Positions 53,381 to 61,293 of a stretch of 64,000 nucleotides of DNA are shown here, one piece after another. The stretch lies in assembly GCF_025567285.1 (NCBI RefSeq), contig NZ_JAOQJT010000007.1, positions 1 to 64,000 on the forward strand, read 5' to 3'. Below the pieces are notes generated by a model. That model made no database searches. It was not told the DNA's origin and worked only from the letters and a program-made list of their open reading frames with translations. Within the stretch, counting starts at the first letter, position 1; each line of letters begins with the position of its first letter. The position numbers were made by a program, and so were the translations under genes. Source of the DNA: Coprococcus aceti. GTDB lineage: Bacteria; Bacillota; Clostridia; Lachnospirales; Lachnospiraceae.

Positions 53381-53818
53381 ATGGATAAGAACAGATTGAT
53401 CATGGAATTTGGCTGTGATGCCCGGAATGAGGCTGTGGCGAGAGTCGTGGTGGCGGCTATGCTGACGAGGACAAATCCGACACTCAGTGAGGTGGAGGAT
53501 GTCAAGACGGCGGTGTCGGAGGCTGTCACGAATTCGATAATACACGGATATGGATCCGGGGAGGGAAGCATAATCCTGGAGGCATACATAGAGGAGCGCA
53601 CCCTGTACATAACGATCACAGATCACGGCTGCGGCATAGAGAATGTCGACAGGGCAATGGAGCCGCTTTACACCACTGTCACGGACGGAAGCAGATCGGG
53701 CATGGGATTTTCATTTATGGAGGCTTTCATGGATGAGCTAAAGGTAGAATCCCGCGTGGGTGAGGGAACCGTGGTAAATATGAAGAAGATAATAGGAAAA
53801 AGTCAGGAGATATATTGA
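53381..53818 (+). CDS. spoIIAB: Anti-sigma factor/kinase SpoIIAB
   Basis: A 145-residue GHKL kinase with N box SEAVTNSIIHGY (about 46-57), G1 DHGCGI and G2 SGMGFSFME. It binds SigF and phosphorylates SpoIIAA. ATG follows GAGGAG; its stop overlaps the sigF start by one base. Confidence 0.95.
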   Translation: MDKNRLIMEFGCDARNEAVARVVVAAMLTRTNPTLSEVEDVKTAVSEAVTNSIIHGYGSGEGSIILEAYIEERTLYITITDHGCGIENVDRAMEPLYTTVTDGSRSGMGFSFMEAFMDELKVESRVGEGTVVNMKKIIGKSQEIY

Positions 53819-54501
53819 TGGCGGATAATCATCGTTTGCTTGAACTTGCAAAAGATGGAGACAGAGATGCCAGAGATAAACTTGTGACGGACAATATGGG
53901 ACTGGTGGTCAGCGTTGCCAGAAGATATGTGGGGAGAGGACAGGAACTTGAGGATCTTATACAGATAGGGCTTATAGGCCTTGTAAAGGCCATAGACAGG
54001 TTTGATATGGACTATGAGGTAAAACTGTCCACGTATGCGGTTCCACTCATTCAGGGGGAGATTAGACGCTTTCTCAGGGATGACGGAATGGTGAAGGTCA
54101 GCAGAAATCTTAAAACGATATACTACAGGGCAGACAGATACAGACACGAGGTCGAAAAAAACAGAGGGACTGAGCCGGGAATGGAGGAGATATGTGAGGC
54201 TATAGGAGCGACTCCTGAAGAGCTTGTGATGGCGATGGACGCGGCATCGGATGTGACATGCATAGATGATCTTCACGCGGAGATGTGCGGCACGGAAGAT
54301 GGAGACCGCATCGTGGACAGGCTGTGTGTATCGCAGCTTCTGGACACGCTCACGCCGGATGAGAGAAAACTTGTGGTGTTGAGGTATTTTCAGGACAAGA
54401 CGCAGGGACAGACAGGGCAGATCCTTGGCATGAGCCAGGTGCAGGTGAGCCGGCTTGAGAAAAAGATACTCGGAAGACTCAGATGGAAAATATTGGAGTA
54501 A
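53818..54501 (+). CDS. sigF: Forespore sigma factor SigF
   Basis: A 227-residue sigma-70 protein without region 1: region 2 (NMGLVVSVARRYVGRG, LIQIGLIGLVKAIDRF), region 3 and a region 4 helix-turn-helix (GQTGQILGMSQVQVSRLEKK). It directs early forespore genes. ATG 53818 overlaps the spoIIAB stop. The following spoVA genes are usually under SigG, a related factor. Confidence 0.95.
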   Translation: MADNHRLLELAKDGDRDARDKLVTDNMGLVVSVARRYVGRGQELEDLIQIGLIGLVKAIDRFDMDYEVKLSTYAVPLIQGEIRRFLRDDGMVKVSRNLKTIYYRADRYRHEVEKNRGTEPGMEEICEAIGATPEELVMAMDAASDVTCIDDLHAEMCGTEDGDRIVDRLCVSQLLDTLTPDERKLVVLRYFQDKTQGQTGQILGMSQVQVSRLEKKILGRLRWKILE

Positions 54502-54503
54502 TA

Positions 54504-54566
54504 TCAGCCATATACATGGACAGACTATTCTTAGAATATAAGAACAGGGGACATGTATATGGCTGA
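54504..54566 (+). repeat. Perfect 15-bp inverted repeat covering the spoVAA start
   Basis: TCAGCCATATACATG (54504-54518) is the exact reverse complement of 54552-54566, which holds both possible spoVAA start codons. The loop is 33 bases and contains the AGGGGA site. No T run follows, so it is not a standard terminator. Confidence 0.85.
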
Positions 54567-55182
54567 ACTTTTGTATTTGAAACTGTCGGAGAGCTGTCTG
54601 GCGGAGAAGCGAAAAGTCAAAATAAAAGATGTGGCGACGGTGCTGAGCCCGAATCCCGATATAAAATACGGTGTTGAGAAGCTGGAGCTCATGAGCTTTT
54701 CCGGAAGCAAGGAGCAGCAGGTCATATCGGTGATGTACATTCTGCAGGTGATACAGGAGCACTACCCGGACTGCCAGACACAGACCATAGGGGCAACGGA
54801 CGTGGTTGTGTATTACAGGACATATGACACCAGCGACAAAGTAAAGCAGTTCTTCAAATTCCTGATGATATGCTTCATCGCATTTTTCGGAGCAGGCTTT
54901 TCCATCATGTCGTACAACTCGGATGTCAATATGGTTGGACAGCTTGACGTCATGCACAACATATTTGTGGGGCAGGGCAGGGATGCCTATCCTGTGGCGG
55001 GAATAGCATATTCCCTGGGGCTCTTCATCGGTATAATCGTATTTTTCAATCACGGTGCAAAGAAAAAATTCTCTGATGATCCTACACCGCTTCAGGTTCA
55101 GATGAGACAGTATGAACAGGAGGTCAACCAGACAGTCATAACGGATGCCTCCAGAAAGAAGGCGGAGAGAGATGCTGATTAG
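54553..55182 (+). CDS. spoVAA: Stage V sporulation protein AA
   Basis: A 209-residue protein: a soluble N-terminal part (LYLKLSESCLAEKRKVKIKD, a cytosolic domain typical of SpoVAA), then two membrane helices (about 97-120 and 145-165). SpoVA proteins form the channel that moves dipicolinic acid into the spore. Starts at 54553 or 54559, both in the inverted repeat. Ends inside the spoVAB start region. Confidence 0.88.
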   Translation: MYMAELLYLKLSESCLAEKRKVKIKDVATVLSPNPDIKYGVEKLELMSFSGSKEQQVISVMYILQVIQEHYPDCQTQTIGATDVVVYYRTYDTSDKVKQFFKFLMICFIAFFGAGFSIMSYNSDVNMVGQLDVMHNIFVGQGRDAYPVAGIAYSLGLFIGIIVFFNHGAKKKFSDDPTPLQVQMRQYEQEVNQTVITDASRKKAERDAD

Positions 55183-55588
55183 ATACGCTATGCTTGCCAT
55201 AGCCTGCTTTGCCAGCGGTGTGGCCATATCGGGCGGGTATTTTGCATTTATATCCATGATAGGAATATTCCCCAAGCTCCTTGAGAAGGTAAAGGGGGCA
55301 AGGCATTATCTGCTCATAGAGTGTCTGCTGGCATATGGTGCGGCACTGGCAAATCTGATATATGTATTCAAAATATCGGTTCCGGTGACATGGGTGGGAT
55401 ATACCATCATATGTCTGTTCGGAGGGATATTTGTGGGATGCCTGGCGGGGGCACTTACGGAGGTGCTGAATGTCATTCCGATCGCAGCCAGAAGATTCAG
55501 TGTGAGAAGGAATTTCCCTTATGTCATATACGGCCTTGCTGCGGGAAAACTGGTAGGCTCGGTGCTGAGTGTAGTTCTGGGCATGTGA
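55172..55588 (+). CDS. spoVAB: Stage V sporulation protein AB
   Basis: A 138-residue membrane protein with about four helices (IAGLACFASGVAISGGY-like opening, CLFGGIFVGCLAGALTEVLN). ATG 55172 overlaps the spoVAA end by 11 bases after AAGGCGGAG. Partner of SpoVAA in the dipicolinic acid channel. Confidence 0.88.
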   Translation: MLIRYAMLAIACFASGVAISGGYFAFISMIGIFPKLLEKVKGARHYLLIECLLAYGAALANLIYVFKISVPVTWVGYTIICLFGGIFVGCLAGALTEVLNVIPIAARRFSVRRNFPYVIYGLAAGKLVGSVLSVVLGM

Positions 55589-55628
55589 TAAAGTCAAAAT
55601 TATTTTGTGTGAAATGGAGGTATTTGTT

Positions 55629-56078
55629 ATGAAGTTTGAACCTACAGAGAGCGATTACAATGAATATGTGGAGCTTGTGACACCCACATCAAGCGTTCCG
55701 AGAAACTGCCTGTGGGCGTTTCTTGTGGGAGGCGTGATCTGCACGATAGGGCAGGGGATATTTGACCTGCTGGTACACTTCGATGTGAAGGAAGACGAGG
55801 CGTATGCGTATGTATCGCTGATACTCGTCCTCGTAAGTGTCATCCTCACAAGTCTGAATCTCTACAAGAAGATAGCAAAGTACGGCGGTGCCGGAGCACT
55901 TGTGCCGATCACAGGATTTGCAAATGGTGTGTGTGCGCCCATAGTGGAATTCCAGACTGAGGGTGAAGTGTTCGGAAAGGGCGTGAAAGCGTTCACCATA
56001 GCGGGGCCTGTTATACTGTACGGTATATTTACAAGCTGGCTGCTCGGTGTTATATATTGGATAGTCTCAATATGGTGA
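55629..56078 (+). CDS. spoVAC: Stage V sporulation protein AC
   Basis: A 149-residue membrane protein of usual length (WAFLVGGVICTIGQGIFDLL, GGAGALVPITGFANGV). SpoVAC is a mechanosensitive membrane component of the spore channel. ATG 55629 follows TGGAGG. spoVAD, normally next, lies 3.8 kb further on. Confidence 0.93.
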   Translation: MKFEPTESDYNEYVELVTPTSSVPRNCLWAFLVGGVICTIGQGIFDLLVHFDVKEDEAYAYVSLILVLVSVILTSLNLYKKIAKYGGAGALVPITGFANGVCAPIVEFQTEGEVFGKGVKAFTIAGPVILYGIFTSWLLGVIYWIVSIW

Positions 56079-56124
56079 AATGGGGGTTATTAAATTAAAA
56101 ATCAACATATTTTCCCCACATCGG

Positions 56125-56152
56125 TTGACAATATTTGAAAAAATAACATAAT
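56125..56152 (+). promoter_or_regulatory. Promoter of the DUF3783-like/vanW pair
   Basis: A perfect -35 TTGACA (56125-56130) and -10 CATAAT (56147-56152) with a 16-base spacer, the vegetative type. It suggests that the two following genes are expressed apart from the forespore spoVA genes. Confidence 0.65.
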
Positions 56153-56197
56153 GAGTATAGATTTGGACAAAAGAAGAAAGACAGGAGAAATGCTGAC

Positions 56198-56578
56198 ATG
56201 AAGAGGCTAATGACAGTCAATCTGGCACTTGAGCAGAAGAGTGCAGTACAGGATATATGCAGTGACATAGGTGCGGAGTGCGTTGACATTCAGAGAAAGC
56301 ATTATGGTATGAAGGTCGGAAGTCTGTGCGACACGGCTGACATATCTGGCTGTGGAGATGAGACCGGACAGACGGAAGATCTCAGTATGGATATGCTCAT
56401 ATTTGACGGAGTGAGCAGCAAAGAACTTGATATATTTCTTGAAAGGTATAAGAAGACCGGGCTTCCGGCAGTAAGGCTGAAGTCGGTAGTGACACGGAGC
56501 AACAGGGAGTGGACTGTACAGCAGCTCTACTCGGAGCTTGCAAAGGAATATCTATTCTACAGGATGAGGGGAATGTAG
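56198..56578 (+). CDS. DUF3783-like protein
   Basis: A 126-residue soluble protein. The central MLIFDGVSSKELDIFLERYK and the end VVTRSNREWTVQQLYSELAKE fit the DUF3783 family of unknown function in Clostridia. ATG follows AGGAG. The next gene starts directly after its stop. Confidence 0.7.
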   Translation: MKRLMTVNLALEQKSAVQDICSDIGAECVDIQRKHYGMKVGSLCDTADISGCGDETGQTEDLSMDMLIFDGVSSKELDIFLERYKKTGLPAVRLKSVVTRSNREWTVQQLYSELAKEYLFYRMRGM

Positions 56579-58312
56579 ATGGCAGACGAAAGAAGAAACG
56601 GACATACAACTGAAAATAGACTTGCGCAGAACAGGCAGAGAGCTTCAGGACGTTCAGGACGGCGTGCATCTGAGCAGTGGAGGAAGAGACAGCAGCGATA
56701 CAGAGTGATAAGCTGGATACTCACGGCGGTGTTCATGGTGATATTTTATGCGCTAATATGTGCGTGTGTGGGCAACAGAAAGCTGTACAAAAAGACCACC
56801 ATAAACGGATTAGACGTTGGCGGAATGAAATCTGCGGAGGCGGCAAAGAGCATAAATGACCAGTTCAGACGCGATTACAGCAGTGTGGGCATACAGGTGA
56901 AGCTGGATGACAAGACTTACACCCTGGATGTGTCGGCGGCGCTGGATATGGATTCTGAGAAGTCTGTGCAGAAGATACAGGATGACTCACACAGCTTCTG
57001 GAGAAGAGGCTATGGGCTTCTGGAATCATGGACACTTGGAAGCAGCTATGATATTTATCCATATATAGGCGACAGCGGCATCATAACGACCGCCATCGAG
57101 AGCAGTGATATGATGAAGGTCGATCTGGATATAGAGGATGGATACAGGATAGAGGACAAGAACCTCATTGTGACAAAGGGAAAGGGCAGCTACAGGATAG
57201 ACACAGACAAGCTGGTAACCCGCATAAAGAAGCAGATAGCAAAAGGAGACTATGGCACTGTGGTGGAATGTCCTGTCGTGTCTGCTGACGTGGATCTGGA
57301 CGAGGTATACAAAAAGGTACATTGTGAGCCGCAGAATCCAACGCTTGACCCGGACAAGAACTACGAGGTAGTTGAGGCCAAGGACGGTGTGGACTTTGAT
57401 CTGGAGGCGGCAAAGAAGAGCCTTGAATCTGCCAAGAAGGGAACGGATGTGAGCATCCCGCTCACATACACCCCGGCGGATATGAGTACGGAAGAATACA
57501 GGAAGATGCTGTTCAGAGACGAGATGAGTTCATACAGCACAGAGGTTGAGGGTTCAGAGAACAGAAAGACAAATGTCAAGCTGGCGGCGCAGTATTGCGA
57601 TGGAACCATACTCATGCCGGGAGAGTCATTTTCATATAACCTCGGAGTCGGAGAGCTCACCGAGGAGAGAGGCTTCCTTCCGGGCCCATCATATGCTGAC
57701 GGACAGTCAGTCATGGACATGGGCGGTGGAATATGTCAGGTGTCATCCACCATGTACATGGCGTGCCTGTATGCGAATCTCGAGATAGATGAGAGACATT
57801 GTCATCCATACCCTTCATCGTATGTTCCTGCGGGACTTGACGCCACTGTGGCGTGGGGCGGATGTGACTTTGTATTTACAAATGACACGGATTACCCGAT
57901 AAAGATAAGCACAAGCTACGATGGATATTCCACATCATGTACGATATGGGGCACCATCACGGAGCCGTTCAGCGTGGAGCTCTACACGGAGACCGTTGAG
58001 ACAGAGCCATATGAGACCAAGTATGAGCTGGACAAGAGTCTTGGCAAGGATGAGCAGGTGCTTGACACAGTGGGAATAGAGGGCCTTACAGTGCAGTCCT
58101 ACAGAAGAGTGTATGACGGCGATGGAAATGTCATATCGGACAATCCTGAGGCGACAAGCGTGTACTCTAAGCGTGACGAGGTGTACAAGGTAGGAAAGCT
58201 TCCAAAGGACAAGGATAAAGACAAAGATAAGGATCAGAACAAAGATAAGAGTGACAGCTCAGACACAGATAAGAAGACGACTGAGTCTGAGTCAGATACT
58301 CAGGAAGAGTAG
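56579..58312 (+). CDS. VanW-family exported protein with G5 domain
   Basis: A 577-residue protein with a cytoplasmic basic start, one membrane anchor (about 44-66), PG_binding_4-like domains (about 75-300), the VanW domain (about 330-455: LMPGESFSYN, DMGGGICQVSSTMYMA) and a G5-like domain (about 465-545). The tail is a Lys/Asp run. VanW proteins are common in spore formers and linked to the cell wall; exact function is unknown. It starts immediately after the previous stop. Confidence 0.9.
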   Translation: MADERRNGHTTENRLAQNRQRASGRSGRRASEQWRKRQQRYRVISWILTAVFMVIFYALICACVGNRKLYKKTTINGLDVGGMKSAEAAKSINDQFRRDYSSVGIQVKLDDKTYTLDVSAALDMDSEKSVQKIQDDSHSFWRRGYGLLESWTLGSSYDIYPYIGDSGIITTAIESSDMMKVDLDIEDGYRIEDKNLIVTKGKGSYRIDTDKLVTRIKKQIAKGDYGTVVECPVVSADVDLDEVYKKVHCEPQNPTLDPDKNYEVVEAKDGVDFDLEAAKKSLESAKKGTDVSIPLTYTPADMSTEEYRKMLFRDEMSSYSTEVEGSENRKTNVKLAAQYCDGTILMPGESFSYNLGVGELTEERGFLPGPSYADGQSVMDMGGGICQVSSTMYMACLYANLEIDERHCHPYPSSYVPAGLDATVAWGGCDFVFTNDTDYPIKISTSYDGYSTSCTIWGTITEPFSVELYTETVETEPYETKYELDKSLGKDEQVLDTVGIEGLTVQSYRRVYDGDGNVISDNPEATSVYSKRDEVYKVGKLPKDKDKDKDKDQNKDKSDSSDTDKKTTESESDTQEE

Positions 58313-58319
58313 CTGCCGG

Positions 58320-59675
58320 CTACTCCTCAATGTCGTCTGAGTCGTCCTCCCTGATCCTTATAAGGCCTTCCAGGAATCCCGGTTCCTTGGTCTTTATCTC
58401 CTGGTTGGTGTAGAGATTGACATAGTGAGGGCGGAGCTTTGAGTAGATGATCTTCTGCTCGTTGTACAGGCTGTAATAGCCGGACAGCATGTAGCTGACG
58501 GCACATCCTATGGTGAACAGAAGTATTCCGTGTGCTCCGAACAGCTCTATGCTCAGGAACAGAGATGTAAGAGGACAGTTTACCACGCCACAGAAGAAGC
58601 ACACCATTCCGAGGGCAGCGGCAAAGCCCGGGTCGAGTCCCATGAGTCCACCCATGGCGCATCCAAATGTGGCACCGACGAAGAACGATGGAACGATCTC
58701 ACCGCCTCGGAATCCACAGCCTATTGTTATGGCGGTGAACAGCGCCTTGAGAAGGAAAGCCGTTGGTTTTGCCTCTCCGTTGAGCGCCTGGGCGATGATG
58801 TTCATACCGGTTCCGTTGTAGTCGGTGGTGTTGAGTATTATGTTGAGCAGGACGAGCATCACGCCTCCTGCGAATACGCGCACATACTGGTTCTTGAAAT
58901 ATTTGCGGAAAAGCTTGTGCACAACGTTCATGAATATACAGAACAGACTGCTGAGCACTGCGCACAGGATAGCCAGACCGATGACCTTGATCACCAAAGG
59001 CACATCCACGGATGTCGGCATGCCGGCTATATTGTAGTGGTCGTGTACAACGTGAAGCTTTTTCGTTATTGCGTATGCGATGACTGACGAGAACAGACAA
59101 GGCACAAATGCGCAGTAGTAGAGGATGCCGATACTTATGACCTCCATACTGAAAAGTGCAGCCGTTATTGGCGTTCCAAACAGTGCCGAAAAGACAGCGC
59201 TCATACCGCACAGTGTGAGTATGTGCTTGTCGCTGTCATCCAGCTTGAATAGCTTGCCTATAGAGACACCGATGCTTCCACCTATCTGAAGGGCGGCACC
59301 CTCCCGGCCGGATGAACCTCCAAAGAGGTGTGTAATGACCGTCGATATGAAGATCAGCGGAGCCATACGGGAAGGAATCTCGTCCTCCACACTTCTTATG
59401 GAACCGATGACAAGATTGGTTCCCTTGGAATGTCTTATTCCACAGATCCTGTATATAAATACGATCACGATTCCCGCAAGCGGCAGAAAATATATTATCA
59501 TATGATTGTTCTCACGGAAGCCGGTGGCGTACTCTACGCATATATGAAAAGCTGTTCCGACAAGCCCGCATATTGTTCCCATTATCAGTGAAAAAACTAT
59601 CCATTTGAAAAAAGTCGTAGCATATCTGACACATCTGCTAAAACAGTTTACCCAGTATTCCTTTGTAAATTCCAC
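58320..59675 (-). CDS. CLC-family antiporter, fluoride-type (CLC-F) likely
   Basis: A 451-residue membrane protein with about 11 helices. The motif SSGREGAALQIGG holds the gating Glu, and the first anion-binding loop reads KGTNLVIG where chloride-type proteins have GSGIPE. An Asn in this loop and the RMAPLIFISTVITHLFGG region match the CLC-F clade, which exports fluoride against protons. Starts at GTG with GGAG upstream on the minus strand. It opposes the spoVA genes, and no fluoride riboswitch is seen before it. Confidence 0.85.
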   Translation of the reverse strand: MEFTKEYWVNCFSRCVRYATTFFKWIVFSLIMGTICGLVGTAFHICVEYATGFRENNHMIIYFLPLAGIVIVFIYRICGIRHSKGTNLVIGSIRSVEDEIPSRMAPLIFISTVITHLFGGSSGREGAALQIGGSIGVSIGKLFKLDDSDKHILTLCGMSAVFSALFGTPITAALFSMEVISIGILYYCAFVPCLFSSVIAYAITKKLHVVHDHYNIAGMPTSVDVPLVIKVIGLAILCAVLSSLFCIFMNVVHKLFRKYFKNQYVRVFAGGVMLVLLNIILNTTDYNGTGMNIIAQALNGEAKPTAFLLKALFTAITIGCGFRGGEIVPSFFVGATFGCAMGGLMGLDPGFAAALGMVCFFCGVVNCPLTSLFLSIELFGAHGILLFTIGCAVSYMLSGYYSLYNEQKIIYSKLRPHYVNLYTNQEIKTKEPGFLEGLIRIREDDSDDIEE

Positions 59676-59840
59676 GGCGATTCTCCATTCCTTTTTCTTT
59701 GTAAAGCAACTTTAGTAATGTTAAAGCAAATAAATGAATTTGTCCAGTGCTGAGATTAACAAAAACTACCATTATAATCTGCAGTGCATAAGGGAATTAT
59801 AGTAACAGTTACATTTATCCATATAAGGGAGTTGCATGAT

Positions 59841-60866
59841 ATGAATGAGAAAAAAGGAAAACAGAGCATAAAATTTGGCAATCCCCCATATATACTGGGG
59901 GCAGCAGCGGTGGCGGGGCCGAAGGAGATAGACGGCCCCATGGCGAGATATTTTGACAGAGTGAGCGAGGATGCAACATTTGGCAAAGATTCCTGGGAGG
60001 AAGGCGAGAGCGAGATGGTGCGTCAGGCGGTGACCCTTGCCATACAGAAGGCGGGAATAGTCAAGCAGGATATAAGGTATATATTTGCCGGGGATCTGCT
60101 GGGACAGCTCATAGCGTCGACATTTGGAATCAAGGATATGGAGATACCGGTGTTCGGTCTGTATGGTGCGTGCTCGACGTGCGGGGAGGCACTGTCGCTT
60201 GCGTCCATGACTGTGGCGGCGGGGTATGCGGACAACGTCATTGCGGAGGCGTCAAGCCACTATGGAAGTGCGGAGAAGCAGTTCCGTTTTCCCTTGGAAT
60301 ATGGAAATCAGCGTCCCCTGTCAGCTACCTGGACGGTCACGGGAAGTGGTGCCTTTGTGGTGTCAGACAGAGAGTCAGATGTGTGTATCCAGGGCGTAAC
60401 CACAGGGCAGATAGTGGACTATGGTGTGAAGGATTCCCTCAACATGGGAGCGTGCATGGCACCAGCGGCGGCTGCCGTTATATATCAGAATCTTCAGGAC
60501 TTTGGAATAAAGCCCACATACTACGACAGGATAATAACCGGTGATCTCGGTAAGGTCGGCAAGACGATACTTGAGGATCTTCTGAGCATGAACAATGTGG
60601 ATATATCGGCAAATCATATGGACTGCGGTATAGAGATATTTGAAAACGAGGAACAGGATACCCACTCTGGCGGATCGGGCTGTGGCTGCTCGGCGACCGT
60701 CCTCGCCGGATATATATTGAAGAAGGTGAGCTCCGGGGAGTGGAAGAGAGTTTTGTTTGTTCCGACGGGAGCCCTGCTTTCCACGGTGAGCTATAACGAG
60801 GGGCAGACCATACCGGGGATCGCCCATGCGGTCATGATAGAGCATCACGAAAAGAAAGGTGAGTAG
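59841..60866 (+). CDS. spoVAD: Stage V sporulation protein AD
   Basis: A 341-residue thiolase-like protein (GNPPYILGAAAVAGPKEIDG, YGACSTCGEALSLASM, SGGSGCGCSATVLAGYI). SpoVAD binds dipicolinic acid during its uptake into the spore. ATG 59841 follows AAGGGAG; an in-frame ATG at 59784 has no site. It is split from spoVAA-AC by three other genes. Confidence 0.94.
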   Translation: MNEKKGKQSIKFGNPPYILGAAAVAGPKEIDGPMARYFDRVSEDATFGKDSWEEGESEMVRQAVTLAIQKAGIVKQDIRYIFAGDLLGQLIASTFGIKDMEIPVFGLYGACSTCGEALSLASMTVAAGYADNVIAEASSHYGSAEKQFRFPLEYGNQRPLSATWTVTGSGAFVVSDRESDVCIQGVTTGQIVDYGVKDSLNMGACMAPAAAAVIYQNLQDFGIKPTYYDRIITGDLGKVGKTILEDLLSMNNVDISANHMDCGIEIFENEEQDTHSGGSGCGCSATVLAGYILKKVSSGEWKRVLFVPTGALLSTVSYNEGQTIPGIAHAVMIEHHEKKGE

Positions 60867-60872
60867 ATGTAA

Positions 60873-61229
60873 ATGGATTATGTAAAAGCGTTTGTGGTTG
60901 GCGGAATAATATGTGTTCTTGCCCAGATATTGATGGACAAGACCAAGCTTCTTCCGGGAAGGATAATGGTCATACTCGTCTGTACGGGAGTTGTGCTTGG
61001 AGCGCTTGGAATATACAAGCCGCTTCTGGAATTTGCACAGTGCGGGGCATCGGTGCCGCTCACGGGATTTGGATATAATCTGTGGAAGGGCATAACTGAG
61101 GCGGTTGATAAGGATGGATTTATCGGACTGTTCCGCGGAGGCTTCCAGATGGCGGCGGTTGGAAGCTCGGCCGCACTGATATTTGGATATCTTGCATCGT
61201 TGATATTCAAGCCGAAGATGACAAAATAG
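60873..61229 (+). CDS. spoVAE: Stage V sporulation protein AE
   Basis: A 118-residue membrane protein with three to four helices (FVVGGIICVLAQILMDKTKL, CGASVPLTGFGYNLWKG), the SpoVAEb type. It follows spoVAD by six bases and completes the channel set. Confidence 0.92.
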   Translation: MDYVKAFVVGGIICVLAQILMDKTKLLPGRIMVILVCTGVVLGALGIYKPLLEFAQCGASVPLTGFGYNLWKGITEAVDKDGFIGLFRGGFQMAAVGSSAALIFGYLASLIFKPKMTK

Positions 61230-61250
61230 AATAGAAGACAGGCAGGATAT

Positions 61251-61290
61251 AAAAAGCCCCATCATACATTGAATTGTATGATGGGGCTTT
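61251..61290. terminator. Bidirectional terminator
   Basis: AAAGCCCCATCATACA pairs perfectly with TGTATGATGGGGCTTT, flanked by A and T residues, between the convergent spoVAE and class A PBP genes; it can act on both strands. Confidence 0.92.
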
Positions 61291-61293
61291 CCG

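Noticed and set aside
59676..59840. Fluoride riboswitch before the CLC gene
   Set aside because: The upstream sequence on the minus strand lacks the conserved crcB-motif stems.
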